From an uncultured Bacteroidota bacterium (GTDB lineage: Bacteria; Bacteroidota; Bacteroidia; Chitinophagales; Chitinophagaceae), in assembly GCA_903887005.1 (NCBI GenBank), contig CAISOH010000431.1, positions 1-33,609 of the forward strand: a stretch of DNA of 33,609 nt, in the 5' to 3' direction. A program made the position numbers and the translations under genes. How positions within the stretch are numbered: the stretch's first letter is position 1; each line of letters begins with the position of its first letter. The notes beneath the pieces were generated by a model. It saw nothing but the letters and a program-made list of their open reading frames with translations. It did not search any database and was not told the origin of the DNA. Positions 8,766 to 17,885 of the stretch are shown one piece after another.

Positions 8766-10756
8766 TTTATTGTTTGGTTGTCCTTTTTAAAATTTTCAAT
8801 TTCTGTAGCAGTGTTAAGAAGCTTACCTCTGTAAATAACAGATCTTCTTATGAATTTTGGCCTGGCTTTACTTTCTTCAAATACCTTGGACAAGTATTCA
8901 CCCAATATGGAAACAGCCAACAACTGGATACCTCCAAAAAACAATATTAAAACAATAACTGTTGTAGTGCCATGCGGAACATCAGGGTACAATATTTTTG
9001 CGATTATCTGAGCAATTATTGCAAGAAAAGAAACACCCGTTAATATAAATCCTAAATAGCTCAATAATTCCAATGGCACAAAACTGAAAGAGAAAATTGC
9101 TTTCTTTGCCCAGCCAATATTTCTTCTCCAGTTGTTGGTACTCTTACCAAACATTCTTTCCGGCCTTATGTAATCAACTCCTATTTGCTTAAACCCAACC
9201 CATGCCCGGAGGCCCCTTAAAAACACTTCCGTTTCCGGCAAATTGTTCAACTCTTTTACCACCTTTCTATCCATCATAGAAAAATCCCCTGCATCAACCG
9301 GGATTTTAATATAGGACATTGTACTGAATATTCGGTAAAAACCCTTATATACAAGGTTCATAAAGAAAGACATTTCTCTTTTCACACGTTTGCCATAAAC
9401 CACATCATACCCTTCAATCCATTTTTTATAAAATGCAGGTATTATTTCGGGCGGGTCCTGAAGATCGCCGTCCATAAGAACGACTGCATCACCGGTTGAA
9501 ATTTCCATACCGCTTAAAAAAGCTGATTGTGAACCAAAATTCCTGGAATGAGTTATTCCTATTACATTATTGTCTTTAGCTGCAATTTGTGCTATGACCT
9601 CTTCTGAATTGTCCGGAGAGCAATCATTAACAAAGATTATTTCATACCTGAGCTTTGTTTCATTGAACATTTTTACCAGCCGCTCGTACATTACCGGTAT
9701 AGCCTCCCCATCTTTATAACAAGCTATAATAGCGCTAATCTTTGCATTTAGTTTAGGTTTACTAAAGGAGGGCAAAATAGTACTTGTATAATTAACTTGT
9801 TCATGCCAGTTATATGTGCTGCGCAAGCCCTCTTTCAGCGAGGTTTTAGCTTCCCAGCATAGTTCTCTGTTCGTGTTTGAGGGATCGCCATACCAATCTT
9901 TCAGATCCCATTTGCGGTTTTGCATATTACCCCAAACAGGCTCTTCCTTTATTTTGAATTCATTCCTCACAAGGTTAACCAACTGTTCCAAAGTGGTTTT
10001 CTCCCCGGTACAAATATTGAATGACTTCCCTTGTATTTCAGGATTCATATTAACTGCTGCGTCAACAAAGGCTTCTACCGCATCAGTAATATAAACAAAA
10101 TCACGGCTTATTTCTTTCTCCACTAAATTCGGGTAAGTGCCGGCCCTGGCTTTTTCAATCATTACAGGAATTAATCTGTCAGGCTCTTCCCAGGAACCAT
10201 ACACAGAATACAATCTCAGGTTAAGTGCAGGAACTTGTTTGTATTTTGCGTAATAATTTATTATATAAGACGCTGAAACTTTAGATGCGGCATAATGGCT
10301 ATTAGGTTCGAGAGCGTCGCCTTCATGCGGAGCTGCGGAGTTTGTTCCATATTCCGAACTGCTTCCTGCATGAACATACGCTTTTATACCGGCACTGCAT
10401 TCTAAAATATTTACTGTACCGTTCACATTTGTTTCATATATCAACCTTACATCGCTTTGTTTGCTGTAAGCGCCATAAGCAGCAAGATTGAATATAGTTA
10501 ACGGTTTATATTTATCGAAAATATTTCTTACAGATATTAATGAGGTGATGTCGCAATGAATAATATTTTTAGAAGGAATATCAAGCAGCTTTAAACGCCA
10601 TGCATTATTTGCATCGTGTGTTATTGCATAACAATCATTTCGAACCGAAAAAATATCCTTTATGATATTTGCGCCAATAAATCCTGTAGCCCCAAAAACG
10701 AATATAGGGCCTTCCAGCTTTTTGATTTTCTTCTGAAGCTCTTCGTAATTTATCAT
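8762..10756 (-). CDS. Fusion: NAD-dependent epimerase/dehydratase + polyprenyl-phosphate GT2
   Basis: A 664-residue two-enzyme protein in one uninterrupted frame. Residues 1 to about 325 are an extended SDR: G22xxG25xxG28, GSSSEYG (131-137), and YAASK with Y155 and K159 all intact. After a short linker (about 325-338) a GT2 domain begins at AKISAIIACYKDGEA, with the acidic motif LMDGDLQDPPE (427-437). Two C-terminal membrane helices lie at about 557-582 and 590-618, ending with GEYLSKVFEESKARPKF as in GtrB/ArnC-like enzymes. The likely role is making an NDP-sugar and passing it straight to polyprenyl phosphate. It starts 6 bp after the transketolase C stop and overlaps the methyltransferase by 4 bp. 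The fusion is seen directly; coupling of activities is inferred. Confidence 0.87.
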   Translation of the reverse strand: MINYEELQKKIKKLEGPIFVFGATGFIGANIIKDIFSVRNDCYAITHDANNAWRLKLLDIPSKNIIHCDITSLISVRNIFDKYKPLTIFNLAAYGAYSKQSDVRLIYETNVNGTVNILECSAGIKAYVHAGSSSEYGTNSAAPHEGDALEPNSHYAASKVSASYIINYYAKYKQVPALNLRLYSVYGSWEEPDRLIPVMIEKARAGTYPNLVEKEISRDFVYITDAVEAFVDAAVNMNPEIQGKSFNICTGEKTTLEQLVNLVRNEFKIKEEPVWGNMQNRKWDLKDWYGDPSNTNRELCWEAKTSLKEGLRSTYNWHEQVNYTSTILPSFSKPKLNAKISAIIACYKDGEAIPVMYERLVKMFNETKLRYEIIFVNDCSPDNSEEVIAQIAAKDNNVIGITHSRNFGSQSAFLSGMEISTGDAVVLMDGDLQDPPEIIPAFYKKWIEGYDVVYGKRVKREMSFFMNLVYKGFYRIFSTMSYIKIPVDAGDFSMMDRKVVKELNNLPETEVFLRGLRAWVGFKQIGVDYIRPERMFGKSTNNWRRNIGWAKKAIFSFSFVPLELLSYLGFILTGVSFLAIIAQIIAKILYPDVPHGTTTVIVLILFFGGIQLLAVSILGEYLSKVFEESKARPKFIRRSVIYRGKLLNTATEIENFKKDNQTIK

Positions 10757-10762
10757 GAAAAT

Positions 10763-11674
10763 TTAAAAGTAAGAATTTATTATTCGCGATATATTTTCTT
10801 CATCCAATCCGCTAATCTGCTGGTGGTAACTTTGGCTGCCATACAATCCGGTAGGATAACCTTCGGCATGTAAGCTAATAAATTTATTTACAGGTAACGA
10901 ATTTTCATTAACCAAAAGTGAAACAGCGCTTCCAAGTCCGCCTATAGAAATATGTTCCTCAACAGTAAGTACCTTTTGGGTCCTGGTAATACTTGCTGTA
11001 ATGCCGTCCGGCAAACCCTTAAGTGGCATCTTATTTACAATAAATAATTCCACTTTATTTTTATATGTATGCTCTTTCAATGCAGCTACCACGTTATTTG
11101 CTACAGGGCTTTGAGCAATAATAGTTAATTGTGCTGCAGCATTTGCAGAAGTTGCCGCACCAAAATTTTGAAGCGCAAGATAATCAGGCATGTTTTTACC
11201 AAGGCCAAGACGAAAATAAGCAGGTGCCCTTTGAGCAAACATCTCATCAAGGCAGGCCTTCATATCTTCTATAAAAGCAGGCACAAAACATCTCATATTG
11301 GGCAATCCGCTCAGCGTACCGATATCTTCAATAGCATGATGGGAAGACCCCATAATACCATAGCCATAACCGCCCCCGTTACCTATTAAATATACTGGCA
11401 TATTATGAAAACATACGTCATTCCTTATTTGTTCCAGGCAGCGATATACAATAAAGGGGGCTATGCTGTAACAAATAACACGGTATCCCTGTGAAGCCAT
11501 CCCTGCAGCAATTCCTACCATATTCTGCTCAGCAACCCCTGCATTAATAAAACGGTCTCCCAATTTTAATCCAAGGTTTTCCAATGCATTATATCCAAGG
11601 TCTCCAGTTACAAATACAATATCATCAGATTCCTCTATTATTTGCTCTATATGTGCCGAAAAATGTTTTCTCAT
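10763..11674 (-). CDS. Transketolase, C-terminal subunit (split enzyme)
   Basis: A 303-residue protein corresponding to the PYR and C-terminal domains of transketolase. Visible motifs: FVTGDLG (21-27), INAGVAEQNMVGIAAG with the ThDP-activating glutamate at E49, and GSSHHAIEDIG for the substrate-binding loop. The C-terminal part (about 180-303) is the transketolase C domain. It pairs with the N-terminal subunit encoded 21 bp upstream. Split transketolases occur often in polysaccharide and antibiotic clusters, where they transfer two-carbon units or supply ketose phosphates. The location suggests the same here, separate from the pentose phosphate pathway. Confidence 0.86.
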   Translation of the reverse strand: MRKHFSAHIEQIIEESDDIVFVTGDLGYNALENLGLKLGDRFINAGVAEQNMVGIAAGMASQGYRVICYSIAPFIVYRCLEQIRNDVCFHNMPVYLIGNGGGYGYGIMGSSHHAIEDIGTLSGLPNMRCFVPAFIEDMKACLDEMFAQRAPAYFRLGLGKNMPDYLALQNFGAATSANAAAQLTIIAQSPVANNVVAALKEHTYKNKVELFIVNKMPLKGLPDGITASITRTQKVLTVEEHISIGGLGSAVSLLVNENSLPVNKFISLHAEGYPTGLYGSQSYHQQISGLDEENISRIINSYF

Positions 11675-11695
11675 CGTATTTATTGCGGATAGAAT

Positions 11696-12484
11696 CTAAA
11701 CGTCGTAATCAATCTCAATTTTATTAACAGCCTCTTTGTATTGCACTTCATTCATTGGTAAATAATGCCATTCCATCTTGTTTTCCATATAGGCGATACC
11801 TTTCCCTTTTACCGTGTTTGCAATAATCATTTTAGGCTTGCCGTTTTTATTTTCTATCATATTCTTTTTTGCCTCCAGCATAGCGCTTATGCTATGGCCA
11901 TCCACTTCAATGACGTCAAATCCTATTGCTTCCCATACTTTTGCCGAAGCCGTATCCCCTAAAATATCAGCCGTATTACCAAATCCCTGCAGACGGTTTT
12001 TATCAATAAACACCAAAAGATTATCTAATTTATTGGCAACTGCAAAATGGCCTCCCTCCCACGATGTACCTTCATTGGTTTCACCATCGCTCATGAGCAC
12101 ATAGCTGATTCCGGTCGCCGATTTAAGCTTTTTAGCTTTAGCAATACCTACAGCAAGCGGAAGCCCGTGCCCCAGTGAGCCTGTAGCAAATGGTATTGCC
12201 TTATACTTTAATGGAGCCGGGTGCGCAGGTAAAGTAGTGTCGTTCTTATAAAAAGTATTCATTACCTCATCCGGAATTTCTCCTGTTTCATTCAGTATTG
12301 TGTACAATGCGGTAGCGGCATGACCTTTTGAAAGAATAAAGGTATCTTCCGTTTCTTTAAATTTCAGAATGCTGATCATAATATCTATGCAGCTAAGGGA
12401 ACATCCGATATGCCCCGAATTAGCCTTATGATGCAATTCCAGAATCTTTATTCTTAACTTGCCTTGCAGCTTTTTATGTTCCAT
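11696..12484 (-). CDS. Transketolase, N-terminal (ThDP-binding) subunit
   Basis: A 262-residue PP-domain subunit. Motifs: ANSGHIGCSLSCIDI (21-35), ILSKGHAATALY, TGSLGHGLPLAVGIA, and the ThDP/Mg motif beginning MSDGETNEG (131-139) and reaching VFIDKNRLQG. I start it at ATG 12484. A GTG at 12502 is also possible, and the in-frame TTG at 12514 lies inside a long inverted repeat. It is the first gene of the upper operon. Its promoter and an 18-bp perfect hairpin lie directly upstream. Works as a heteromer with the C-terminal subunit. Confidence 0.86.
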   Translation of the reverse strand: MEHKKLQGKLRIKILELHHKANSGHIGCSLSCIDIMISILKFKETEDTFILSKGHAATALYTILNETGEIPDEVMNTFYKNDTTLPAHPAPLKYKAIPFATGSLGHGLPLAVGIAKAKKLKSATGISYVLMSDGETNEGTSWEGGHFAVANKLDNLLVFIDKNRLQGFGNTADILGDTASAKVWEAIGFDVIEVDGHSISAMLEAKKNMIENKNGKPKMIIANTVKGKGIAYMENKMEWHYLPMNEVQYKEAVNKIEIDYDV

Positions 12485-12502
12485 ATCCGGGTAATCAGAC
12501 AC

Positions 12503-12544
12503 CTTTTTAAACAAAAATTCAATATAGAATTTTTGTTTAAAAAG
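12503..12544. repeat. 18-bp perfect inverted repeat upstream of the transketolase operon
   Basis: CTTTTTAAACAAAAATTC (12503-12520), a 6-nt spacer AATATA and its exact reverse complement (12527-12544). It lies between the minus-strand -7 box and the start codon, so the minus-strand transcript should begin at or just before it and fold into an 18-bp stem ending at the GTG/ATG region. It could be an operator dyad or a 5'-UTR stem. Confidence 0.85.
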
Positions 12545-12546
12545 GG

Positions 12547-12577
12547 CAAATTTAAGAAAATTAGATGATTCCGGAAA
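12547..12577 (-). promoter_or_regulatory. Promoter of the transketolase operon
   Basis: On the minus strand a -33-like TTTC (12574-12577), a 19-bp spacer and an exact TAAATTTG followed by C (12547-12554). The predicted start of transcription falls at the outer edge of the 12503-12544 inverted repeat. Confidence 0.55.
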
Positions 12578-12599
12578 CTACAAATAAAATATGAATCTG

Positions 12600-12630
12600 T
12601 TGTTTGATTACTGCTTCTTTGTATTTTAGC
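12600..12630 (+). promoter_or_regulatory. Candidate promoter of the YfhO-family gene
   Basis: TTG (12600-12602), 19 bp, then TATTTTAG followed by C (12622-12629), seven of eight to TAnnTTTG. This places the transcript start near 12636 and favours the GTG at 12652 as start codon over the TTG at 12604, which lies inside the promoter. Confidence 0.45.
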
Positions 12631-12651
12631 AAAAAACAAAAATCAATTATC

Positions 12652-15114
12652 GTGTCTGCAAAGAAAAAATCAGATCCAGTCAAATCAATTCCAGTTAACG
12701 TAAACAATAAAAAACCTGAAGAAATCATAGGGCCACGGGTTACAGATTTCTTTGATAATCTTGGTAATAAAGCTCCTTTACTGGCATTAGGTTTGATCTT
12801 ATTCATAGGTTTTTTTGTTTTTAAAGATTATTTGCTTTTTGAAAAAGCATATTACTTTAAAGATATGGGAAGCGATTCCGAAAACTATTCCTATCCCTAT
12901 CTGTTCAATACCGCAGATTATATTGCCAGGCATGGTATTCCTAAATGGTCATTTAATTTTGGAATGGGACAAAGCACTTTCCCTTTCTTTCTACGAGACC
13001 CTTTTGATATTTTCCTTTACATCGCAGGAAAGAATCATATATTTTATGGCACAGTTTATAAAGAACTTTTCAAAATACTGCTTGGGGGGCTTACTTTTTA
13101 CTATTATTTAAAAATGCTGAAATTATCAGATTACACTACCCTTACCGGCGTTTTACTCTTTTCTTTCTGCGGCTTTACGATTTTAGGAAGCGGATGGCAA
13201 ATTTTTACATTTGAGGCCTTTAATATGGCTTTGTTATTATTATCATTTGAACTGCTTTTCCAGAAACAAAAATGGCATTTATTTATTCTGGCAATTTTCC
13301 TCATTTGCATATCACAACCCTTTAATTTATATGTTTATGGCCTTTTCCTGATCGCCTATACTTTATTAAGGCATTTCCAAACTGACACATTTACAGTAAA
13401 AAATGTCGGAACTCTTTTTTTGAAAATGATGGGTTTGGGAATACTGGCAATGTTGCTGAGCGCTCCTTTTATGATAGAGAATATTGTGCAGATGCTGGAA
13501 AGCCCTCGTGGCAGCGGAACAAATTCTTATGCACAATTCTATTCAAATACTCCCCTTTTTTCAGTTTCAGACCCATTACAACTGGGCACAAGTGTAATGC
13601 GCTTTTTTTCAAGTGACATTTTAGGAGGTTGTCCCGATTTCAAGGGCTGGACGAATTACCTGGAAGCTCCTTTATTTTATTGCGGATTGCCGTGTTTATT
13701 ATTAATGCCACAGGTATTTCAGTTTTTACAAACCCGGGTTAAAATCGTCTTCATTCTATTCATTGCGATATGGATGGCCCCCATTATTTTTCCGTATTTC
13801 CGCCGTGCTTTTTGGTTATTTACCGGCGACTATTACCGTGCCTACTCATTTTTTGTCGCATTCTTTTTTATCTATTATTCTGTTCAGGCGCTTGATTTAA
13901 TACTACAGAAAAAGAAAATAAATTTAATTGTACTTATTGTCACCACAGTTATTTTATTTGGGCTGCTTAATTATCCCTTCTTTGAAGATAAAGAAATAAT
14001 CAACCCTGTAATTTCCGTTTTCGTAAGTATTATGCTCCTCGTTTATGGCGCGCTCTTATTTTTTATCGGTAAGCAAAACAGTCCTGTTTATCTGAAATAT
14101 GTCTTTTTAACCGCTATTGTTTTTGAGTTGATCTTTTTGTCCAGATTTACTGTAAATGAACGAAAAGCAGTTACAGCAGAAGAGCTATCTGCAAAAGTTG
14201 AATACAATGATAACACTATTGAAGCGGTTAAATATTTAAAACAAATTGATGGCTCATTTTACCGCATTGATAAAACATATGCGTCTTCTCCGGCTATGCA
14301 CTACTCTCTTAATGATGGGATGGCTCAGGGCTACTATGGCACAAGTGGCTACAGTCCTTTCAACCAGGAGTATTATGTTTTTTATTTGCAGCTAATGGGT
14401 ATTTCAGATAAAAAAGATGAAATACAATCAAGGTGGGCATTAGGCCTTGCAAACCGTCCCATTTTAGAATCCGAGAATCGTGTGAAATACTTGCTTGCAA
14501 AAACAAATGTTAATCCTTTATGGAAAATTGTCTGCGACCCAATCGGTGCTTTTGGCGATGTAAAAATATTCCGCAATAAATATGTATTACCCCTTGGTTT
14601 TACCTACAGCCATTACATGAAAGAAAGCGATTTTGAGAAACTAACCATAATGCAAAAAGATTTTACAAGCCTCAAAACTTTTGTACTTAAAGATGCTGAT
14701 GTAAATAAAGCCGCCGGCTTAACGGAGTTCCAGCTAAAAGACACCATTGCAGGAAATACCTTTAGTGCAGATATTTACAGGCATTGCATTGATGAATTAA
14801 GTAAGGATACACTTGCAGTTAATAAATTTGATGAGACTTTACTCACAGGGAAAATTGATGTAAGCGAAGATAAAATGATGTACCTGTCTATACCATATGA
14901 TGGCGGGTGGACGCTTAAGGTTGACGGACAGGTCCGTGATAAGATTATATTGGATGCAGGCATGACTGGTATTTTGCTTAAAAAAGGAACGCATACTATT
15001 GAAATGGCTTATGATCTTCGCTATTTTAAACCAGGATTATTTTTGTCCTTTTTGGGTATATTACTTTGCGGAGGACTATGGTTCTATACTACGAAAAAGA
15101 AAGAAACCAGTTAA
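12652..15114 (+). CDS. YfhO-family polytopic membrane protein, putative GT-C glycosyltransferase
   Basis: An 820-residue protein from the GTG at 12652. After a basic cytoplasmic tail and a first helix (LLALGLILFIGFFVF), an extracytoplasmic loop carries FKDMGSDSENYSYPY and FGMGQSTFPFF, typical of the YfhO loop where GT-C enzymes have an acidic catalytic residue. About 12-13 hydrophobic segments follow. A soluble part then ends in SIPYDGGWTLKVDGQ and a last helix, a signature of YfhO proteins. In Gram-positive bacteria YfhO takes a sugar from a polyprenyl carrier (made by CsbB, moved by GtcA) and puts it on a cell-surface polymer. GtrB- and GtrA-like genes in this window support a similar role. 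Acceptor unknown. Confidence 0.82.
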   Translation: MSAKKKSDPVKSIPVNVNNKKPEEIIGPRVTDFFDNLGNKAPLLALGLILFIGFFVFKDYLLFEKAYYFKDMGSDSENYSYPYLFNTADYIARHGIPKWSFNFGMGQSTFPFFLRDPFDIFLYIAGKNHIFYGTVYKELFKILLGGLTFYYYLKMLKLSDYTTLTGVLLFSFCGFTILGSGWQIFTFEAFNMALLLLSFELLFQKQKWHLFILAIFLICISQPFNLYVYGLFLIAYTLLRHFQTDTFTVKNVGTLFLKMMGLGILAMLLSAPFMIENIVQMLESPRGSGTNSYAQFYSNTPLFSVSDPLQLGTSVMRFFSSDILGGCPDFKGWTNYLEAPLFYCGLPCLLLMPQVFQFLQTRVKIVFILFIAIWMAPIIFPYFRRAFWLFTGDYYRAYSFFVAFFFIYYSVQALDLILQKKKINLIVLIVTTVILFGLLNYPFFEDKEIINPVISVFVSIMLLVYGALLFFIGKQNSPVYLKYVFLTAIVFELIFLSRFTVNERKAVTAEELSAKVEYNDNTIEAVKYLKQIDGSFYRIDKTYASSPAMHYSLNDGMAQGYYGTSGYSPFNQEYYVFYLQLMGISDKKDEIQSRWALGLANRPILESENRVKYLLAKTNVNPLWKIVCDPIGAFGDVKIFRNKYVLPLGFTYSHYMKESDFEKLTIMQKDFTSLKTFVLKDADVNKAAGLTEFQLKDTIAGNTFSADIYRHCIDELSKDTLAVNKFDETLLTGKIDVSEDKMMYLSIPYDGGWTLKVDGQVRDKIILDAGMTGILLKKGTHTIEMAYDLRYFKPGLFLSFLGILLCGGLWFYTTKKKETS

Positions 15115-15239
15115 ACCTCTTCGGCACCAATAACTAATAAAAACAATAGGTTTATTTATGCCCATTTTTGTTTTTCGACTATACCTTTATTAAATGTTCT
15201 TTATCATTTTGGTTGTTTAACAGGACAAAAACTTAACCT

Positions 15240-17819
15240 ATGAAAAGCTACAAAAAGGAGAAGTTACCTATAAAATCAAACGAACAAAAAGTCCAGGTAA
15301 CGAATGATGAATTAAGGTGCAAAATAGCTATTGGTACAATCACGCTATTTATCAGTACACTCGTATTAATTATAATAAACAGCGCTATTTATTATAATTA
15401 TCATCCCGACATTACCGCAATTTTAGAAAAAGTAATTCCATTATCTATTTATTCCCCAAACAACTTTTTACCTGAACCTGTTGAGCGGCTGCAATTTCAG
15501 ATATCGCTTATTTGCATCCCTTTTATTATTTTTTTCATTTTCACACTAATAAACAAAAAAAGAAATTTTTTTTATACTAATCCCCTGTATTGCCTTACTA
15601 TAAATATTACCGGGTTAGCCACTCTATTTCTTTTCATTAGCATTGTATTTTCCCAGGACCTTGTTAATGTACCTAATCAAACCACAAAATACTTTTTCAA
15701 AAACAACCTTATAGGAATATTCAACCCCTTTCTTGTATTTATTGGTTACGCCATTTTTGTTTATCTGTTCTATCGTTATAACAGCTACAAAGAAACTATT
15801 CTCAGGAAAAACATTATTGCCGTAATAACTTATGTTATTGTTGCCGTTATTATCCTTGATGTTGTTTTATACAATGTACTCCATTTGGCAAAAACCGGGA
15901 TAAATATGACTGCTGAAATAAATTCCGTGCTGTATGTTATAACCCAGGTTTATGCGGGAAAATCTCTTTTAGTGGATACTAACTGCATGTATGGGCTTTA
16001 TGCATGGCTATTGCTCCCTTTGTTCTGGCTCATTGGTATCAGTACCTACAAAATAACCCTGGTATTGGCAATTCTGAATGGGATTTCTTACCTGCTCTTT
16101 TTTTTAGGAATAAAAAAAATAATCAAAAAAGACATACTATCCGTAATCATATTTATGTGCCTTATTTTTTGGCAATACTGGTCACAAAGAATACCGGAAG
16201 AAGTGACAGAACCCAGGCAATATTATCAATACTGTCCCATCCGCATATTTTTTCCATCTTTAGTATTTTTCCTGATTGCAACATACAATACGTCCTCTGA
16301 ACGGCTGAAGAAAATTTTATTACCAGTTCTTACATTAAGCGCGTCATTCGCTATTCTATGGAACCTTGATTCCGGTTTTGTAACATATGGCGCTGCAATG
16401 GTTTTCTTATTGGCATCTGCAATCAATTCGGCAACAACTTCAGAAACCATAAAAAGAAGTTTATTTTACATAGCCTGGATGTTAGGTTCCCTCTGCTTTG
16501 TGCTGCTCCTCTTTTTTATTTCCACAAAATTGCATTCCGGCCAATGGCCTGATTTTAAGAAATTTTTTGAGTACCAGACGCTATATTACATATCCGGGTT
16601 TTTCATGTTGCCAATGGGGTCAATACACTTCTGGAACATCACGGTAATCGTTTATTTAATAACGTGCATTTACTGCTTTTTCAATCTCAGAAAGACTCAG
16701 GACCAGGATATGCCGGTTCTCGCTTTTCTTTTCATTCTCGGGGCAGGCACATTCGCTTACTTTCAGGGCAGGTCCTATGATTTGTCCTTAGAGGCGGTAA
16801 TGTATCCGCAAATAATTATTCTCGGTATCTTCTGCTCCAGACTCATTGTCAGTATTCAATCTAATCAATACAAATTCCATGAAAGTGTGATTATTTTTTT
16901 AATCGTCTTTATGTTTCTTGCTGATGGCGCATTTTCTATGCTATACCATATCCCCGCCATTCATTCTTATGCTTATGATAACGCTACCACCACCGATGAG
17001 CAAAAAGAAACCCAATTAGCTAACAAAATCAATTTCATTGAAAGTAACATTCCTAAAAAAGATACAGTTTTGATAATTTCAAAAACTTATGAAGGTTTTT
17101 ATTATGCCGAAGGTGAATATTATAATCCTTTAAACCTCCCCGGATCAACAGAATATTTCTTCAAATCAGAAATATACACTGTCCTTGATTTGATACGGAC
17201 AACAAAATATCCCATTATTGTAGATGCCGCGCTCAGCTGGGCATATTCTGATACAATTCTAAAAACACTTGCAGAATATACGATAATAAAAAAAGAACTT
17301 AAAGGCCAGAATTTACTACTATTAACCCCGGATAAAAAACAAATACCTGACAGGCTGATTAACGATGCAAATACCCTTTATTATAATTGCTATGGCGGTT
17401 TCAGCAAGTATATTAAACCTGTTTCAATCCCTTATTTAAGTGATAGTTTCACCATAGAAATGTATGTAAAATTAGATACAGAACAATTGATCGCTAACAA
17501 TGTGATGTTTTGTAACTTTCCTCAACAGGTACGTTTTACCGGGTTACTGATGATGCAGGATGGTAATGATTTAACCAGTTATAAATTCGCTTATGGAAAT
17601 GGAATGGAATGGTGCAAAGGATCTGCATTAAAATTAAGTTGTACTCATGAAGATCATGTAATTATCAAAGTTCGGAATAACATCATTACGATATTTAACA
17701 ACGGCATCCTTTGCGGAACCTCAAATACCAATAGTTCAATTAAACCAAACGATGGGGCATTTTTAATTAATCCTTCTTTTGCCGGAACAGTTTCCGGATT
17801 AAAGATCTCTACTGAATAG
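15240..17819 (+). CDS. Large polytopic membrane protein with LamG-like C-terminal domain
   Basis: An 859-residue protein not recognised as a named family. Residues about 28-560 hold roughly 12 hydrophobic helices with short loops, in the layout of GT-C glycosyltransferases or O-antigen-type membrane enzymes. A large extracytoplasmic segment (about 580-720) follows. The C-terminal 125 residues (SFTIEMYVKLDTEQ, HVIIKVRNNIITIFNNG, AGTVSGLKIST) look like a concanavalin/LamG carbohydrate-binding fold. It lies 125 bp after the YfhO-family gene on the same strand, so a role in glycan transfer or export is inferred. Start at ATG 15240. No obvious promoter directly upstream; cotranscription is possible. 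Confidence 0.7.
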   Translation: MKSYKKEKLPIKSNEQKVQVTNDELRCKIAIGTITLFISTLVLIIINSAIYYNYHPDITAILEKVIPLSIYSPNNFLPEPVERLQFQISLICIPFIIFFIFTLINKKRNFFYTNPLYCLTINITGLATLFLFISIVFSQDLVNVPNQTTKYFFKNNLIGIFNPFLVFIGYAIFVYLFYRYNSYKETILRKNIIAVITYVIVAVIILDVVLYNVLHLAKTGINMTAEINSVLYVITQVYAGKSLLVDTNCMYGLYAWLLLPLFWLIGISTYKITLVLAILNGISYLLFFLGIKKIIKKDILSVIIFMCLIFWQYWSQRIPEEVTEPRQYYQYCPIRIFFPSLVFFLIATYNTSSERLKKILLPVLTLSASFAILWNLDSGFVTYGAAMVFLLASAINSATTSETIKRSLFYIAWMLGSLCFVLLLFFISTKLHSGQWPDFKKFFEYQTLYYISGFFMLPMGSIHFWNITVIVYLITCIYCFFNLRKTQDQDMPVLAFLFILGAGTFAYFQGRSYDLSLEAVMYPQIIILGIFCSRLIVSIQSNQYKFHESVIIFLIVFMFLADGAFSMLYHIPAIHSYAYDNATTTDEQKETQLANKINFIESNIPKKDTVLIISKTYEGFYYAEGEYYNPLNLPGSTEYFFKSEIYTVLDLIRTTKYPIIVDAALSWAYSDTILKTLAEYTIIKKELKGQNLLLLTPDKKQIPDRLINDANTLYYNCYGGFSKYIKPVSIPYLSDSFTIEMYVKLDTEQLIANNVMFCNFPQQVRFTGLLMMQDGNDLTSYKFAYGNGMEWCKGSALKLSCTHEDHVIIKVRNNIITIFNNGILCGTSNTNSSIKPNDGAFLINPSFAGTVSGLKISTE

Positions 17820-17885
17820 GTAATAACAGGCTTTAATTGCATCGTTTCATTATTAATGTACCTTCATACCGTTAACTTAGCCCAC

